Source: Labrys sedimenti (GTDB lineage Bacteria; Pseudomonadota; Alphaproteobacteria; Rhizobiales; Labraceae). Taken from it: a stretch of 64,000 bases of DNA. The stretch lies in assembly GCF_034424805.1 (NCBI RefSeq), contig NZ_JAXOUF010000002.1, positions 620,001-684,000 on the forward strand. The letters are read 5' to 3'. Within the stretch, counting starts at the first letter, position 1; each line of letters opens with the position of its first letter. Under the pieces are notes generated by a model. That model ran no database searches. It was not told the origin of the DNA and saw only the letters and a list, made by a program, of their open reading frames with translations. The translations under genes were made by a program, and so were the position numbers. Below, one piece after another: positions 16,029-24,398 of this stretch.

Positions 16029-16817
16029 ATGAATCTCGGAATCGAAGGCAGGCGGGCCCTGGTGCTCGGCGGGAACAAGGGCCTCGGGCGCGGCGTGGCC
16101 GCCCGCCTGGCGGCGGAAGGTGCGGTCGTCGCCGCGGTTGGACGCGACGCGGCAGCACTCGAGGCGACGGTCGCGGATCTCCGCGGCGTCTCGCCGTCCT
16201 CCTTCGGCATCCATGCCGATCTCGAAAATCCCGCCGATGTCGCAGCCATGTTTGAGCGGATCGATTTGGAATGGGGCGGCGTCGATATTCTGCTGCTCAA
16301 TGGCGGTGGGCCGCCGCCTTTCGGTGCCGGCGATGCGGATGGCGCGCGATGGCATCGGCAGTTCGATGCTCTCTTCCTGACGGGCCTCGGCATCGCCGCC
16401 CATGTCCTGCCGGGCATGAGGGCAAGGCGTTGGGGGCGCATCCTCGTGGTGTCGTCGACCAGCGTGCGTGAGCCGATCAGGGGCCTGACGGCCTCGAACG
16501 CCTTGCGGGCGGCGGTGGCCGGATGGGCCAAGAGCCTTGCCAACGAGGTGGCGGCGGATGGCGTCACCGTCAATCTTCTGCTTGCCGGCCGCATCGACAC
16601 TGAGCGCACGAAGGTGCTGGATCGTCTCGATGCGCAAGCGCGCGGCGTGGATGTAGAGGCGATTGCGGCGGAGAGCCAGGCCGAGGTTCCGATCGGGCGC
16701 TATGGCACCGCCGACGAGTTCGGTGCGGTCGCCGCCTTCCTGGCCAGCGACCTCGCCTCCTATGTCACCGGCTCGGCCATTCCGATCGACGGCGGCCTTG
16801 CACGGGCGATCCTTTAA
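16029..16817 (+). CDS. SDR-family oxidoreductase with non-canonical active site
   Basis: A 262-residue Rossmann-fold SDR. The cofactor motif is VLGGNKGLGRGVA in place of the usual TGxxxGIG. The NNAG equivalent reads LNGGGPPP. The conserved Ser lies in VVSSTSV, but the expected YxxxK is replaced by SNALRAA, so Tyr and Lys are missing. This pattern is shared by a subgroup of SDRs annotated as putative 3-oxoacyl-ACP reductases. The C-terminal AFLASDLASYVTGSAIPIDGG is typical. An in-frame ATG at 15996, one base after the RidA stop codon, is an alternative start; 16029 matches the family N-terminus better but neither has a strong ribosome-binding site. Confidence 0.8.
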   Translation: MNLGIEGRRALVLGGNKGLGRGVAARLAAEGAVVAAVGRDAAALEATVADLRGVSPSSFGIHADLENPADVAAMFERIDLEWGGVDILLLNGGGPPPFGAGDADGARWHRQFDALFLTGLGIAAHVLPGMRARRWGRILVVSSTSVREPIRGLTASNALRAAVAGWAKSLANEVAADGVTVNLLLAGRIDTERTKVLDRLDAQARGVDVEAIAAESQAEVPIGRYGTADEFGAVAAFLASDLASYVTGSAIPIDGGLARAIL

Positions 16818-17380
16818 TTGGGGAGCAGCCCCAACCGCTGCCGCGCACTGGCCATGGTCGGACCACCGGCCACCACGACCGACATGTCGGTTCCCCTGAC
16901 ATCGGCGCGGGCCAGTCCGATGATACGGCCCGTTTGGGGCGTGCTCTTGGCAAAGGAGAACGTCAGCACGACCGAATTGGCCTGTTTACGTGCGCCGATG
17001 AGGTGGCCGTCGATTCCCGCCAGGTTCGGAGAACCCTCGCTAAGCAGCCGGAGTGCCTGGAGGAGCTTGGCATCGGTAAGGGAACGGTTGGCCATCACGC
17101 CCCGGAAACCCAGTGCGCTGCCATTCGGCAGGGAAGCGGTTCCGGTCATCACGAAGCCTGGCCCACCGCAGCGTGGGCTCCGGCAGATAAGCCCCTTGGT
17201 GAGACGCACGCCCGACGGCGCGTAATATGCCAGATTACGAGCTTCCTCCCAACCTCGCGATGCCAGGTCGGCATCGGTGGCCGGTGAAAGCGATACGCGT
17301 CCGGCACAGGAAGCCAAAGCAAGGCAAACAGCAAAAATACCGAGAAGACGGATCAAGAGAACCCCCGAGGCATAGAACAA
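16814..17380 (-). CDS. Predicted lipoprotein of unknown function
   Basis: A 188-residue protein with a lipoprotein signal: RLLGIFAVCLALASC, where LASC fits the lipobox and the Cys at about residue 25 would be lipidated. The mature part has two close cysteines (ICRSPRCGGPG) and mixed alpha/beta character, with a C-terminal segment TGRIIGLARADVRGTDMSVVVAGG. It shares its stop codon bases with the convergent SDR gene. No family was recognised. It stands alone, with a 108-base gap before ornithine decarboxylase. Confidence 0.7.
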   Translation of the reverse strand: MFYASGVLLIRLLGIFAVCLALASCAGRVSLSPATDADLASRGWEEARNLAYYAPSGVRLTKGLICRSPRCGGPGFVMTGTASLPNGSALGFRGVMANRSLTDAKLLQALRLLSEGSPNLAGIDGHLIGARKQANSVVLTFSFAKSTPQTGRIIGLARADVRGTDMSVVVAGGPTMASARQRLGLLPN

Positions 17381-17488
17381 GTGGTGTATTCCACCACGTC
17401 ACCAAGCTAGGGGTAGTCCTCGTCACGAGCAAATGATTTCGAAGTGGAGATCAACGCCCGGCGATAAAAGAACAGGACAAGAAGATCG

Positions 17489-18727
17489 CTACTCGGCCGC
17501 AATCGGAATGCTGACGCCGGGCTCTTCCTCGAACGGGGTTGCGAGCTCGACGAACCTGTCGGGGAAGAAGCCGTTGAAATGGGTGCGCAGGCCGAGCGAA
17601 TAGGCGCCGATATGGCCGATCTCGATCCAATCGCCGGTGTCGATGGTTTCGGGCAGATAGAAGGGGCGGGTCAGGATGTCGACGGAATCGCAGGTCGCGC
17701 CGCAGACGCGGAACGGCAACAGCTTGTCGGGCGAGCCGTTGCGGCGCTTGCGGGCGGGATCGGGAATGAAGCGGGTCGGCAGCAGCAGCTTGCCCGTCCA
17801 TGAATCGGAGAGCGAGGCCCAGACGCCGTCGTTGATGTAGAGGCGCTGGCCCTTCTTGAGCAGCACGCGCACCATCACCGACAGGCAGCGCGCCACGATC
17901 ACGCGGCCGGGCTCGGCCACCAGCGGCAGGTCGTCCAGCTTCCAGTCGGCGATGTCGGCCCGGATCTGGCGCATCAGCGCCTCGGTCGTCGGTGTGCCCT
18001 GGTTCGAGCCCTTCTTTTTGGGGTCGAGGCCATATTGGGCGGGAAAGCCGCCGCCGATGTCGAGGCTGACGATATCCTCCTTGATGCGCGAACGCACCCA
18101 GGCGACGGAGGCCATCGCCCGTTCATAGGTCTCCGGATCCTCGACCTGGGAGCCGACATGGAAGGCGATGCCGGTCTTGAAGCCGATGCCGGCCATGCGA
18201 TCCAGCAGCTCGACCGCATGGGTCGGCGTGGCGCCGAACTTCTTGGAGAGTTCGTAGGCTGCCGCACCCTTGGTGGCAAGGCGCAGGAACAGCGTGATCT
18301 CCTCGGGCGGAATGTCGAGGGCGCGCACGATGCGCAGGATCTTGGCGACCTCATCCTCATGGTCGAGCGAGAGCTCGCGAATGCCATAGGTCTCCAGCGC
18401 CAGGCGGATATGGGACTGCGCCTTGACCGGATGCATGTAGAGCAGTTCGCAGTTCGGCGACGCGGCCCTGGCCGCTTCGAACTCGGCCGGGCTGGCCACG
18501 TCGAAGGAGGTGATGCCGGCCTCGGCCAGCACCTTGAGGATCATCGGCTCGCCATTGGTCTTCACGGCATAGGCGGTCTTGCCGGGAAACTGGGCCATGA
18601 ACTCGCGCGCATCGGCGGCCAGGACCTGCGGTCGGAAGCCATAGACCGGTTCGTCCGGGCGGAGTGCCAGCGCAGCTTCGCGGGCGGTGGTGAATTTCTG
18701 CATGGCCGAATCGACGCCCCGTTTCAT
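17489..18727 (-). CDS. odc: Ornithine/lysine decarboxylase (PLP fold III)
   Basis: A 412-residue fold-type III PLP decarboxylase of the eukaryote-like ornithine decarboxylase group common in alphaproteobacteria; it makes putrescine (or cadaverine) for polyamine synthesis. The PLP lysine lies in YAVKTNGEP, PLP-phosphate contacts in FHVGSQ and DIGGGFPA, and the active-site Cys-Asp pair in GATCDSVD. Length agrees with homologues (about 375-420). The start at 18727 gives MKRGVDSAMQKF; an alternative ATG at 18703 would remove eight residues that are not needed for the fold. The C-terminal 25 residues are acidic and variable. Ornithine versus lysine preference cannot be settled here. Confidence 0.9.
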   Translation of the reverse strand: MKRGVDSAMQKFTTAREAALALRPDEPVYGFRPQVLAADAREFMAQFPGKTAYAVKTNGEPMILKVLAEAGITSFDVASPAEFEAARAASPNCELLYMHPVKAQSHIRLALETYGIRELSLDHEDEVAKILRIVRALDIPPEEITLFLRLATKGAAAYELSKKFGATPTHAVELLDRMAGIGFKTGIAFHVGSQVEDPETYERAMASVAWVRSRIKEDIVSLDIGGGFPAQYGLDPKKKGSNQGTPTTEALMRQIRADIADWKLDDLPLVAEPGRVIVARCLSVMVRVLLKKGQRLYINDGVWASLSDSWTGKLLLPTRFIPDPARKRRNGSPDKLLPFRVCGATCDSVDILTRPFYLPETIDTGDWIEIGHIGAYSLGLRTHFNGFFPDRFVELATPFEEEPGVSIPIAAE

Positions 18728-18954
18728 GATCCATGTTTAAGCCTGTTCATGGCTGCTGCAAAACAACCGTGTTTCCTGACGGAAATGTGACAGACGAAGG
18801 CGATCATGTCGTCTTGGGAGCAGCAGCAAGCCGAGCGATTGCAAGGCCGCCTTGCGAACGGCAGCAATTGGGGCCCGGCCCCATGGCTTGGCGCTTGACG
18901 GCTGGCCTCAGCGCGGACAGATTCGCATGAGTTGCTGATTTAAGGATTCTCATC

Positions 18955-19395
18955 ATGCGTATTGCCGGTCTTGCCGCCGTCCTGCTGGCTGCATCCTGTG
19001 CGCCGGCGCTTGCCGCCTCGGCGCTGGAAAAGAATTTCTGGCTGTCCGGGCCTAATTACGACGCCATCCTGCCCCATTGCGCCGACAAGGCCGTCTCCGA
19101 CCAGATCGCCGCGCGCTTTGCCCGCAAGGAGGCGAATTACTGGCATTCCAACCTGGCGATCCAGCAGATCGACCGTCATCGCCAGGTCGCCTTCCGGCCC
19201 TGGGGCGCGAGCTACATTCCGCGCCGCTTCTGCGTGGCGCGCGTGCTGACCAATGACGGGCATTATCGCCGCGTCTCCTATGCGATCGCCGAGGATACCG
19301 GCTGGATCGGCGCAAGCTGGGGCGTGGAATGGTGCGTCGATGGCACCGACCACAACCTGGCCTATGCGCCCGCCTGCAAGATGGCGCGTCCGTGA
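18955..19395 (+). CDS. Secreted protein coupled to RNase T2
   Basis: A 146-residue secreted protein with a clear signal peptide (MRIAGLAAVLLAASCAPALAA, cleavage likely after ALA-A). The mature part begins with a FWLSGPNYDAILPHC segment and has four cysteines (HC, FC, WC, AC) that could form two disulfides. It has a WGVEWCVDG motif and conserved aromatic residues. Ribosome-binding AAGGAT precedes the start. Its stop codon overlaps the GTG start of an RNase T2 gene (GTGA), so the two are translationally coupled and probably work in the same compartment. The family was not recognised with confidence. Confidence 0.75.
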   Translation: MRIAGLAAVLLAASCAPALAASALEKNFWLSGPNYDAILPHCADKAVSDQIAARFARKEANYWHSNLAIQQIDRHRQVAFRPWGASYIPRRFCVARVLTNDGHYRRVSYAIAEDTGWIGASWGVEWCVDGTDHNLAYAPACKMARP

Positions 19396-20057
19396 TCCGT
19401 CTCCTGCTCGCGGCCATTGTCATGGTGGCCGCGAGCAGCGGTCTCGCCGCGCGTGAGATCCGTGGCGGGGCACCGGGCGACTTTGACCTCTATCTGCTCG
19501 CGTTGACCTGGTCGCCGGGCTTCTGCGCCACGGGTGGCGCGGCCAAGCAGCGCGACCAGTGCGATATCGGTTCGCGCCTCGGCTTCCTTGTCCATGGCCT
19601 GTGGCCGCAGGGGGAGCGCGATTTTCCCACCGAATGCAATCCCGGTGCCTTCGTGCAGCGGCGAGACCTCGCCGCAACCCGGGGCGTGATGCCCTCCGAA
19701 GGCCTGGCCCGCTATGAGTGGCGCAAGCACGGCACCTGCTCAGGCCTGTCGCCGGCACGCTATTTCGAGGCGATGGCGACGCTCTATCGCCGGATCGCCA
19801 TCCCCGAAACCTATCGGAACCCGGGGCAGGACAGCCGCGCCGCGCCCATCGAGATCGAGCGGGCCTTCTCGCAGGCCAATCCCGGCCTGCGGCCCGACAT
19901 GATGACCGTGGTCTGCGGCCGTGGCGAGCGCGGCAGCGTGCTGACCGAATTGCGCATCTGCCTGAGCAAGGATCTGCGCAATTTCCGGGCCTGTCCGGCG
20001 CAATTGCAAGTTCAGGGCTGCCGGACGCGAAACATTCTGATACCAGCGCTCAACTGA
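19392..20057 (+). CDS. Ribonuclease T2 family protein
   Basis: A 221-residue periplasmic or secreted RNase T2. Both catalytic segments are present: CAS I as FLVHGLWPQ and CAS II as YEWRKHGTC, containing the two active-site histidines and the Glu/Lys. A signal peptide (IRLLLAAIVMVAASSGLAA) follows a GTG start at 19392 that overlaps the stop codon of the preceding gene; a longer reading from 19329 would remove the signal from the N-terminus and is rejected. Multiple cysteines fit extracytoplasmic folding. These enzymes cleave RNA non-specifically via 2',3'-cyclic phosphate, probably for nutrient scavenging. Confidence 0.92.
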   Translation: MIRLLLAAIVMVAASSGLAAREIRGGAPGDFDLYLLALTWSPGFCATGGAAKQRDQCDIGSRLGFLVHGLWPQGERDFPTECNPGAFVQRRDLAATRGVMPSEGLARYEWRKHGTCSGLSPARYFEAMATLYRRIAIPETYRNPGQDSRAAPIEIERAFSQANPGLRPDMMTVVCGRGERGSVLTELRICLSKDLRNFRACPAQLQVQGCRTRNILIPALN

Positions 20058-20078
20058 CATTGGTCTTGGTGAACCGAC

Positions 20079-20429
20079 ATGGCTCTATGGCTCAAATTCG
20101 CAGGCACGGGGGAAGGGGAGGCCGAGGCAGGCGCACCCAAGCCCGAACGGCTGGAAGCCGGCAATCCGGCCTTCCGCACCTGGAACAGCTATGAGAGCGC
20201 CGATGGCAAGACCTTCTGCGGCATCTGGCAGGCAACGCCCGGGCGCTGGCGCATCGTCTACGAGGAATGGGAAAGCTGCACCCTGCTCGAGGGCCGCTCC
20301 ATCGTCACGCCGGATGGCGGGGCGCCGGTGGAATTGAAGGCCGGCGACAGCATGATCCTCGAGCCGGGCTTTGCCGGCAGCTGGGAAGTGGTGGAAACCA
20401 CGCGCAAGAGCTATGTGATCCGGATCTGA
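20079..20429 (+). CDS. Cupin-domain protein
   Basis: A 116-residue single-domain cupin of the EutQ/DUF861 type. The beta-barrel part runs from GIWQATPGRWRIVYEEWESCTLLEGRSIV through ELKAGDSMILEPGFAGSWEVVE. The classical metal histidines are mostly replaced (EEWESC for the first motif), as in many members of this subgroup, so metal-dependent catalysis is doubtful. It starts 21 bases after the RNase T2 stop codon and may be cotranscribed. Function unknown. Confidence 0.75.
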   Translation: MALWLKFAGTGEGEAEAGAPKPERLEAGNPAFRTWNSYESADGKTFCGIWQATPGRWRIVYEEWESCTLLEGRSIVTPDGGAPVELKAGDSMILEPGFAGSWEVVETTRKSYVIRI

Positions 20430-20541
20430 TCACAATTGCCCGGATGAGACGCAAGTCCGCCTTCTTCCGCTTGCGGGGCGTTGGGCATGGCCTTGTCGCG
20501 CCTGATGGCCGGGCGCGTCATCTCGGCATGGCCGTGCCGAT

Positions 20542-20667
20542 TCAGTCATTGTCGTGGTCCACCTCGATCGTCTCCACCCCGGATGCCGACGTGCGAGCGA
20601 CCTGGGCCTCGCTGGGCAGGCCGATCTGAGCCGTGGACTTCTCCGTGCCGTGCCGCGAGACTGTCAT
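20542..20667 (-). CDS. Possible 41-residue small protein
   Basis: A short frame lies opposite strand to its neighbours in the roughly 300-base gap between the cupin and LtrA genes. It encodes a 41-residue acidic-tailed peptide (starting MTVSRHGTEK, ending IEVDHDND). About 88% of its codons end in G or C, as in the neighbouring real genes, and AAGAGGGG precedes the ATG. There is no signal peptide or membrane segment. The family is unknown and the call is tentative. Confidence 0.4.
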   Translation of the reverse strand: MTVSRHGTEKSTAQIGLPSEAQVARTSASGVETIEVDHDND

Positions 20668-20729
20668 TTCCCCTCTTGCCACCCCGGCGGGTTCCCGGCG
20701 ATATGGGCTGGGCGGAGGTGACAGGTACA

Positions 20730-21929
20730 ATGGCAGCAGAGCAGGGTGGTTCCACCCGTTTTTTACGTGAGCGCGATGGTCATGAGGCCCGCGTTTCCTA
20801 TGCGGAACTCTTCTTCGATCTCGTCTATGTCTTTACGGTGACGCAGCTTTCCCATTCGCTTCTGGAGCATCTTTCCTGGGGCGGGGCACTGCAAACCCTG
20901 GTGCTATGGTTCGCGGTCTGGCTAGCGTGGCAATATACCTGCTGGTTCACCAACTGGTTCGATCCCGAGAAGACGCCGGTCCGTATTTGTCTGTTCGCGC
21001 TGATGGCACTTGGCCTCGCCATGGCCGCCGCCCTGCCGGAAGCCTTCGGTGAGCGTGGGCTCGTCTTCGCGATCTGTTTTGCGGCCATTCAGGTCGGGCG
21101 CACGGCCTTTGCCGTGTTCAGCCTGGGGACCGGCACGCCGATCTCCCGCAATTTCCAGCGCATGATCGGCTGGAACCTGATCGCAGCCTGCATCTGGATC
21201 GCCGGTGGCCTGGCCGAGGGCGAGGCCCGCATCGCGCTGTGGATCATCGCGGTGGCCTGCGAATATTTCGCCCCTTGGTTCGGCTTTTGGCTGCCGGGGC
21301 TCGGCCGCTCCGATCCCGGCAAGGAATGGACGGTGGAAGGCGGCCATATCGTCGAGCGCTGCGCGCTCTTCGTCATCGTTGCGTTGGGCGAATCCGTCCT
21401 GGTCACCGGTGCTACCCTGGCCAAATCGACGGCCTGGGATGCGCCCGGCCTGATTGCCTTCTTCGTCGCCTTCCTCGGTTCGATCGCCATGTGGTGGATC
21501 TATTTCGACATCAGCACCAAGGATGCCACCGAGGCGATCGTCGAGTCCGACAATCCCGGACAGATCGCCGCCTATACCCACTACCTGCATGTAGCCCTGA
21601 TCGCGGGCGTCATCGTTACGGCCGTCGGCAATGATCTGTCGATCGCCCATCCCGCCCATCACGTCGATTTCGGCGGCATGGCGGTAATTTTCGGTGGGCC
21701 GGCGATCTATCTCATCGGCAATGCCCTGTATAAGCGCCTGATCTATGGCGGTGTGCCGATCACTCATGTCGCCGGCCTGCTGGCACTGGCCATTACGGCG
21801 CCTTTCGCCTTCATGACCGATCTCTTGATGATCAGCGGCATCACCACCGTGATCGTGCTCGTCGTGGCGATCTGGGAAGGCTATATCGGCAGGAAAGCGA
21901 AATCGAAGGCTCCGCAACACGCATCATGA
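20730..21929 (+). CDS. Low temperature requirement protein A (LtrA) family membrane protein
   Basis: A 399-residue integral membrane protein of the LtrA family, named after a Listeria gene needed for growth in the cold; biochemical function is unknown. The conserved N-terminal signature VSYAELFFDLVYVFTVTQLSH is followed by about ten hydrophobic helices, with WLAWQYTCWFTNWFDPE and the ERCALFVIVALGESVLVTG signature. The start at 20730 follows GGAGG at 20714; an ATG at 20703 is possible. The gene overlaps rlmJ by four bases. Confidence 0.85.
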   Translation: MAAEQGGSTRFLRERDGHEARVSYAELFFDLVYVFTVTQLSHSLLEHLSWGGALQTLVLWFAVWLAWQYTCWFTNWFDPEKTPVRICLFALMALGLAMAAALPEAFGERGLVFAICFAAIQVGRTAFAVFSLGTGTPISRNFQRMIGWNLIAACIWIAGGLAEGEARIALWIIAVACEYFAPWFGFWLPGLGRSDPGKEWTVEGGHIVERCALFVIVALGESVLVTGATLAKSTAWDAPGLIAFFVAFLGSIAMWWIYFDISTKDATEAIVESDNPGQIAAYTHYLHVALIAGVIVTAVGNDLSIAHPAHHVDFGGMAVIFGGPAIYLIGNALYKRLIYGGVPITHVAGLLALAITAPFAFMTDLLMISGITTVIVLVVAIWEGYIGRKAKSKAPQHAS

Positions 21930-22780
21930 ACTATCGCCATGCCTTCCACGCCGGCAACTTCGCCGACGTCCTCAAACATATCGTGCTGGCGCGCATCCTG
22001 ACCCATCTCACGGCGAAGGAAGCCCCTTTCCGCGTGATCGATACCCATGCGGGCACCGGGCTCTACAGTCTCGAAGCCGACGAGGCCCGCCGCACCGGCG
22101 AATGGCAGGACGGCATCGGCCTGGTGGCGGCAAATCCGCCGCCAGCGCGGGTCGCCGAGTTGATAGCGCCCTGGCAAGGTCTGTGCCAGGGGCTGATGGC
22201 CCAGTCGCCGCCGCTCTATCCCGGCTCACCTTGGCTCGCCGCCGACCTGACACGCGACCAGGACCGCCTGGTCTTCTGCGAGAAGCACCCGGAGGATGCC
22301 GGCAGGCTGCGCGGCAATTTCGCCCGCGGCAAGCGCACCAAGGTGATGGAAGGCGATGCCTGGGCCTTGCTGCCAGGGCTGCTGCCGCCGCCTGAGCGGC
22401 GGGGGCTCGTCTTCATCGATCCGCCTTTCGAGGAAGACAACGAATTTCGCGCCATCGCCGATGGTCTGGCGCAGGCTTTGCGGCGCTGGGCGACCGGTAT
22501 CTATGCCATCTGGTATCCGATCAAGGGCATGCGCGAGGTCGAGAGCTTCGCCCGCAAGGTGGCCGCGCTACCCGCCGGCCGCATCCTGCGTTTCGAGCTC
22601 AGCCGCTACGCCGTGCAGCGCATCGACCGCCTCAATGGCTGCGGCATGATCATCCTCAACCCGCCCTGGAAGCTGGACGAAGAATTGCGCGCCGTCGGAG
22701 AGTATCTCGCGCCGCTGTTCGCGAAAGAAGGCAGCGGCCTCATACGGCTCGACTGGCTGAAGGAAGAAGAGAAGCGCTGA
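21926..22780 (+). CDS. rlmJ: 23S rRNA (adenine-2030-N6)-methyltransferase
   Basis: A 284-residue RlmJ (YhiR) protein that methylates A2030 of 23S rRNA using S-adenosylmethionine. Signatures are the N-terminal NYRHAFHAGNFADVLKHIVL, the SAM-binding IDTHAGTGLYSL, and the catalytic VFIDPPFEE. RFELSRYAVQRIDRLNGCGMIILNPPW near the C-terminus is also characteristic. Length matches the family (about 280). ATGA overlap with ltrA indicates coupling, although the functions seem unrelated. Confidence 0.95.
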   Translation: MNYRHAFHAGNFADVLKHIVLARILTHLTAKEAPFRVIDTHAGTGLYSLEADEARRTGEWQDGIGLVAANPPPARVAELIAPWQGLCQGLMAQSPPLYPGSPWLAADLTRDQDRLVFCEKHPEDAGRLRGNFARGKRTKVMEGDAWALLPGLLPPPERRGLVFIDPPFEEDNEFRAIADGLAQALRRWATGIYAIWYPIKGMREVESFARKVAALPAGRILRFELSRYAVQRIDRLNGCGMIILNPPWKLDEELRAVGEYLAPLFAKEGSGLIRLDWLKEEEKR

Positions 22781-22784
22781 TTAT

Positions 22785-22828
22785 ACCAACCTGCATAAGG
22801 TCTGCCTTTATGGTCCCTGGTTTTATTT
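22785..22828. terminator. Bidirectional terminator between rlmJ and ROK gene
   Basis: Stem ACCA ... TGGT enclosing CATAAGG-TCTG-CCTTTATG lies in the 67-base gap between the convergent genes, followed by TTTTATTT on the plus strand. A CCCC/GGGG hairpin follows at 22831-22844. Confidence 0.5.
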
Positions 22829-22847
22829 ACCCCGCGATTGGGGAAGC

Positions 22848-24101
22848 TCAGGCCAGGCGGGTCTCTCCCAAGGAGGCGATCGGCCGGGCGCTGGCCGACA
22901 GTGTGGCCCGCGGAGCGAAATCGATGAACAGCGGCAGGCTTGCCGCACCCAGGGCATGGGCGATCGAGCCGAATGTCCCCAGGCGCAGCACAGGTGCGCT
23001 GCGTGCCTCGGGAATGGCGCTGGCCAGCGCCGTTTCCAGGCGCGAGACGATCTCCTGCATGATCGGCGTCCCGAGGTCGCCGTCGATGACCACATTGGGA
23101 ACGTCGAGCAGGGCCTGTGCCGACAGGACCGGCCCGACCAGGGCGTCGACGCAATCGGCGACCCATTCTTCCAGCGCCACCGGATTGGCGGCGATGGCTG
23201 CCGGCAGATCGTGGGGGCCGACGATCTTGCGGCCATGCCAGCCGAGATGGCGCATCAGGGTCGCGATAGAGGCCCGGGCCAGCAGGATGTCATAGGGGCC
23301 TTTGGGCGGAGGCACCGAAGGCAGGCGCGAGGGCGGCACGGGCAGCATGGCGACATCGCCGGCATTGCCCTGGGAGCCGCGGCGATAGTCGCCGCCCAGC
23401 ACCACGCCGCCGCCAATGGCCGGTCCGATGAAGAAGTAGACGAAATCATCCGATTCCCGGCCAAAGCCGTAGAAGAGCTCGGCTATGGCGGCTGCGGTGC
23501 CGTCATTCTCGGCATGGACGTCGAGGCCGGTCAGGCTCTGCAGGGCCGCGGCAAAATCGTAGCCCTCCCACAGCGACAGCGTGTCGATCTCCAAATTGAG
23601 CCGGTCGAGCCAGGCACCGAGATTATAGGGCTGGGCCAGGCCGATGCCGAGCACGCGCCCGGGAGACAAGCCGTCGGCGATGGCCTTGAGATCGGCGACA
23701 TCGGCCGCCACCACCGCCAGGGCCTCCTGTGGGGCGGGCAGGGGATAGTCATGCGAACGCTTGTCGATGAGATGGCCGCCGAGATCGACAAGGGCGGTCT
23801 CGATGCGGTTGCGGTCGATGCGCACGCCGATGCCATAGGCTCCGGTCGGCTCCAGGCGCAGCAGCGTCGCCGGCTGGCCGCGTTGGCCGTGATAGCGCTT
23901 GCCGACCACGGAGATCAGCCCGAAGGCCTGCAGGTCCGAGACGATCTCGCCGATGGCGGTGTTGGTCAGGTTGGCGGCGCGGGCAAGGTCGGCCTTGGAG
24001 GCTTCGCGCAGGCGTCGCAGGCGCTGCAGCACCACGCGGTGGTGGTAGTGACGGATGCGCGCGGAGGTCAGTCCGCGTTCCGCCATCGACGCGGGCGCCA
24101 T
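22848..24101 (-). CDS. ROK-family transcriptional regulator
   Basis: A 417-residue NagC/XylR-type repressor. An N-terminal winged helix (RRLREASKADLARAANLTNTAIGEIVSDLQAFGLI) precedes a sugar-kinase-fold domain with the ROK patterns GIGVRIDRNRIETALVDLGGHL and VHAENDGTAAAIAE. The usual zinc cluster of active ROK kinases (CxCGxxGC) is absent, the region reading GNAGDVAMLPVPPSR, so it is a sensor rather than a kinase. It is divergent from the SDR/cupin gene pair at 24399, which it may control in response to a sugar or sugar acid. A structured repeat shared with the ilvE leader lies 24 bases upstream of its start codon. Confidence 0.88.
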   Translation of the reverse strand: MAPASMAERGLTSARIRHYHHRVVLQRLRRLREASKADLARAANLTNTAIGEIVSDLQAFGLISVVGKRYHGQRGQPATLLRLEPTGAYGIGVRIDRNRIETALVDLGGHLIDKRSHDYPLPAPQEALAVVAADVADLKAIADGLSPGRVLGIGLAQPYNLGAWLDRLNLEIDTLSLWEGYDFAAALQSLTGLDVHAENDGTAAAIAELFYGFGRESDDFVYFFIGPAIGGGVVLGGDYRRGSQGNAGDVAMLPVPPSRLPSVPPPKGPYDILLARASIATLMRHLGWHGRKIVGPHDLPAAIAANPVALEEWVADCVDALVGPVLSAQALLDVPNVVIDGDLGTPIMQEIVSRLETALASAIPEARSAPVLRLGTFGSIAHALGAASLPLFIDFAPRATLSASARPIASLGETRLA

Positions 24102-24124
24102 GGCTTCCTCCCCCTTACCGCCTG

Positions 24125-24161
24125 GAGCAAAACACGTTCGGGTGTGAACGCCTATTTGCTC
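24125..24161 (-). repeat. Copy of the ilvE-leader hairpin repeat, upstream of ROK gene
   Basis: GAGCAAA ... TTTGCTC ends enclosing CGTTC/GAACG. On the minus strand it is preceded by GGAAAGTGAGAGCAAA, matching the corresponding part of the repeat at 6510-6606 (GGAAGAGTGAGAGCAAA). It lies 24 bases upstream of the ROK start codon, in the same orientation and place as the copy before ilvE. Confidence 0.65.
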
Positions 24162-24398
24162 TCACTTTCCGGGCGAGCGTATAGTCGCCACGCCGCTCTT
24201 TATTCATTGCCGTTGAGTAAATTCAAGAAGAGCGAAGGTGTCAAGCATCATGCGGGGCCTTGCTGTCCGGCGCGTCAAGGAACTGACGCAGTCCTTGTCC
24301 CGTTTCCCATGGTCGCACCCGGATTGACGCCGGGCAGGGGGTATTGTCAGATCATTGGCAGGTGCCCGCCTGAGCCGGCGCACCATGGTGAATGGATC

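Noticed and set aside
18733..18930. Short plus-strand frame between ornithine decarboxylase and the secreted protein
   Set aside because: Composition is unlike the neighbouring genes, there is no ribosome-binding site and it overlaps the likely divergent promoter region.
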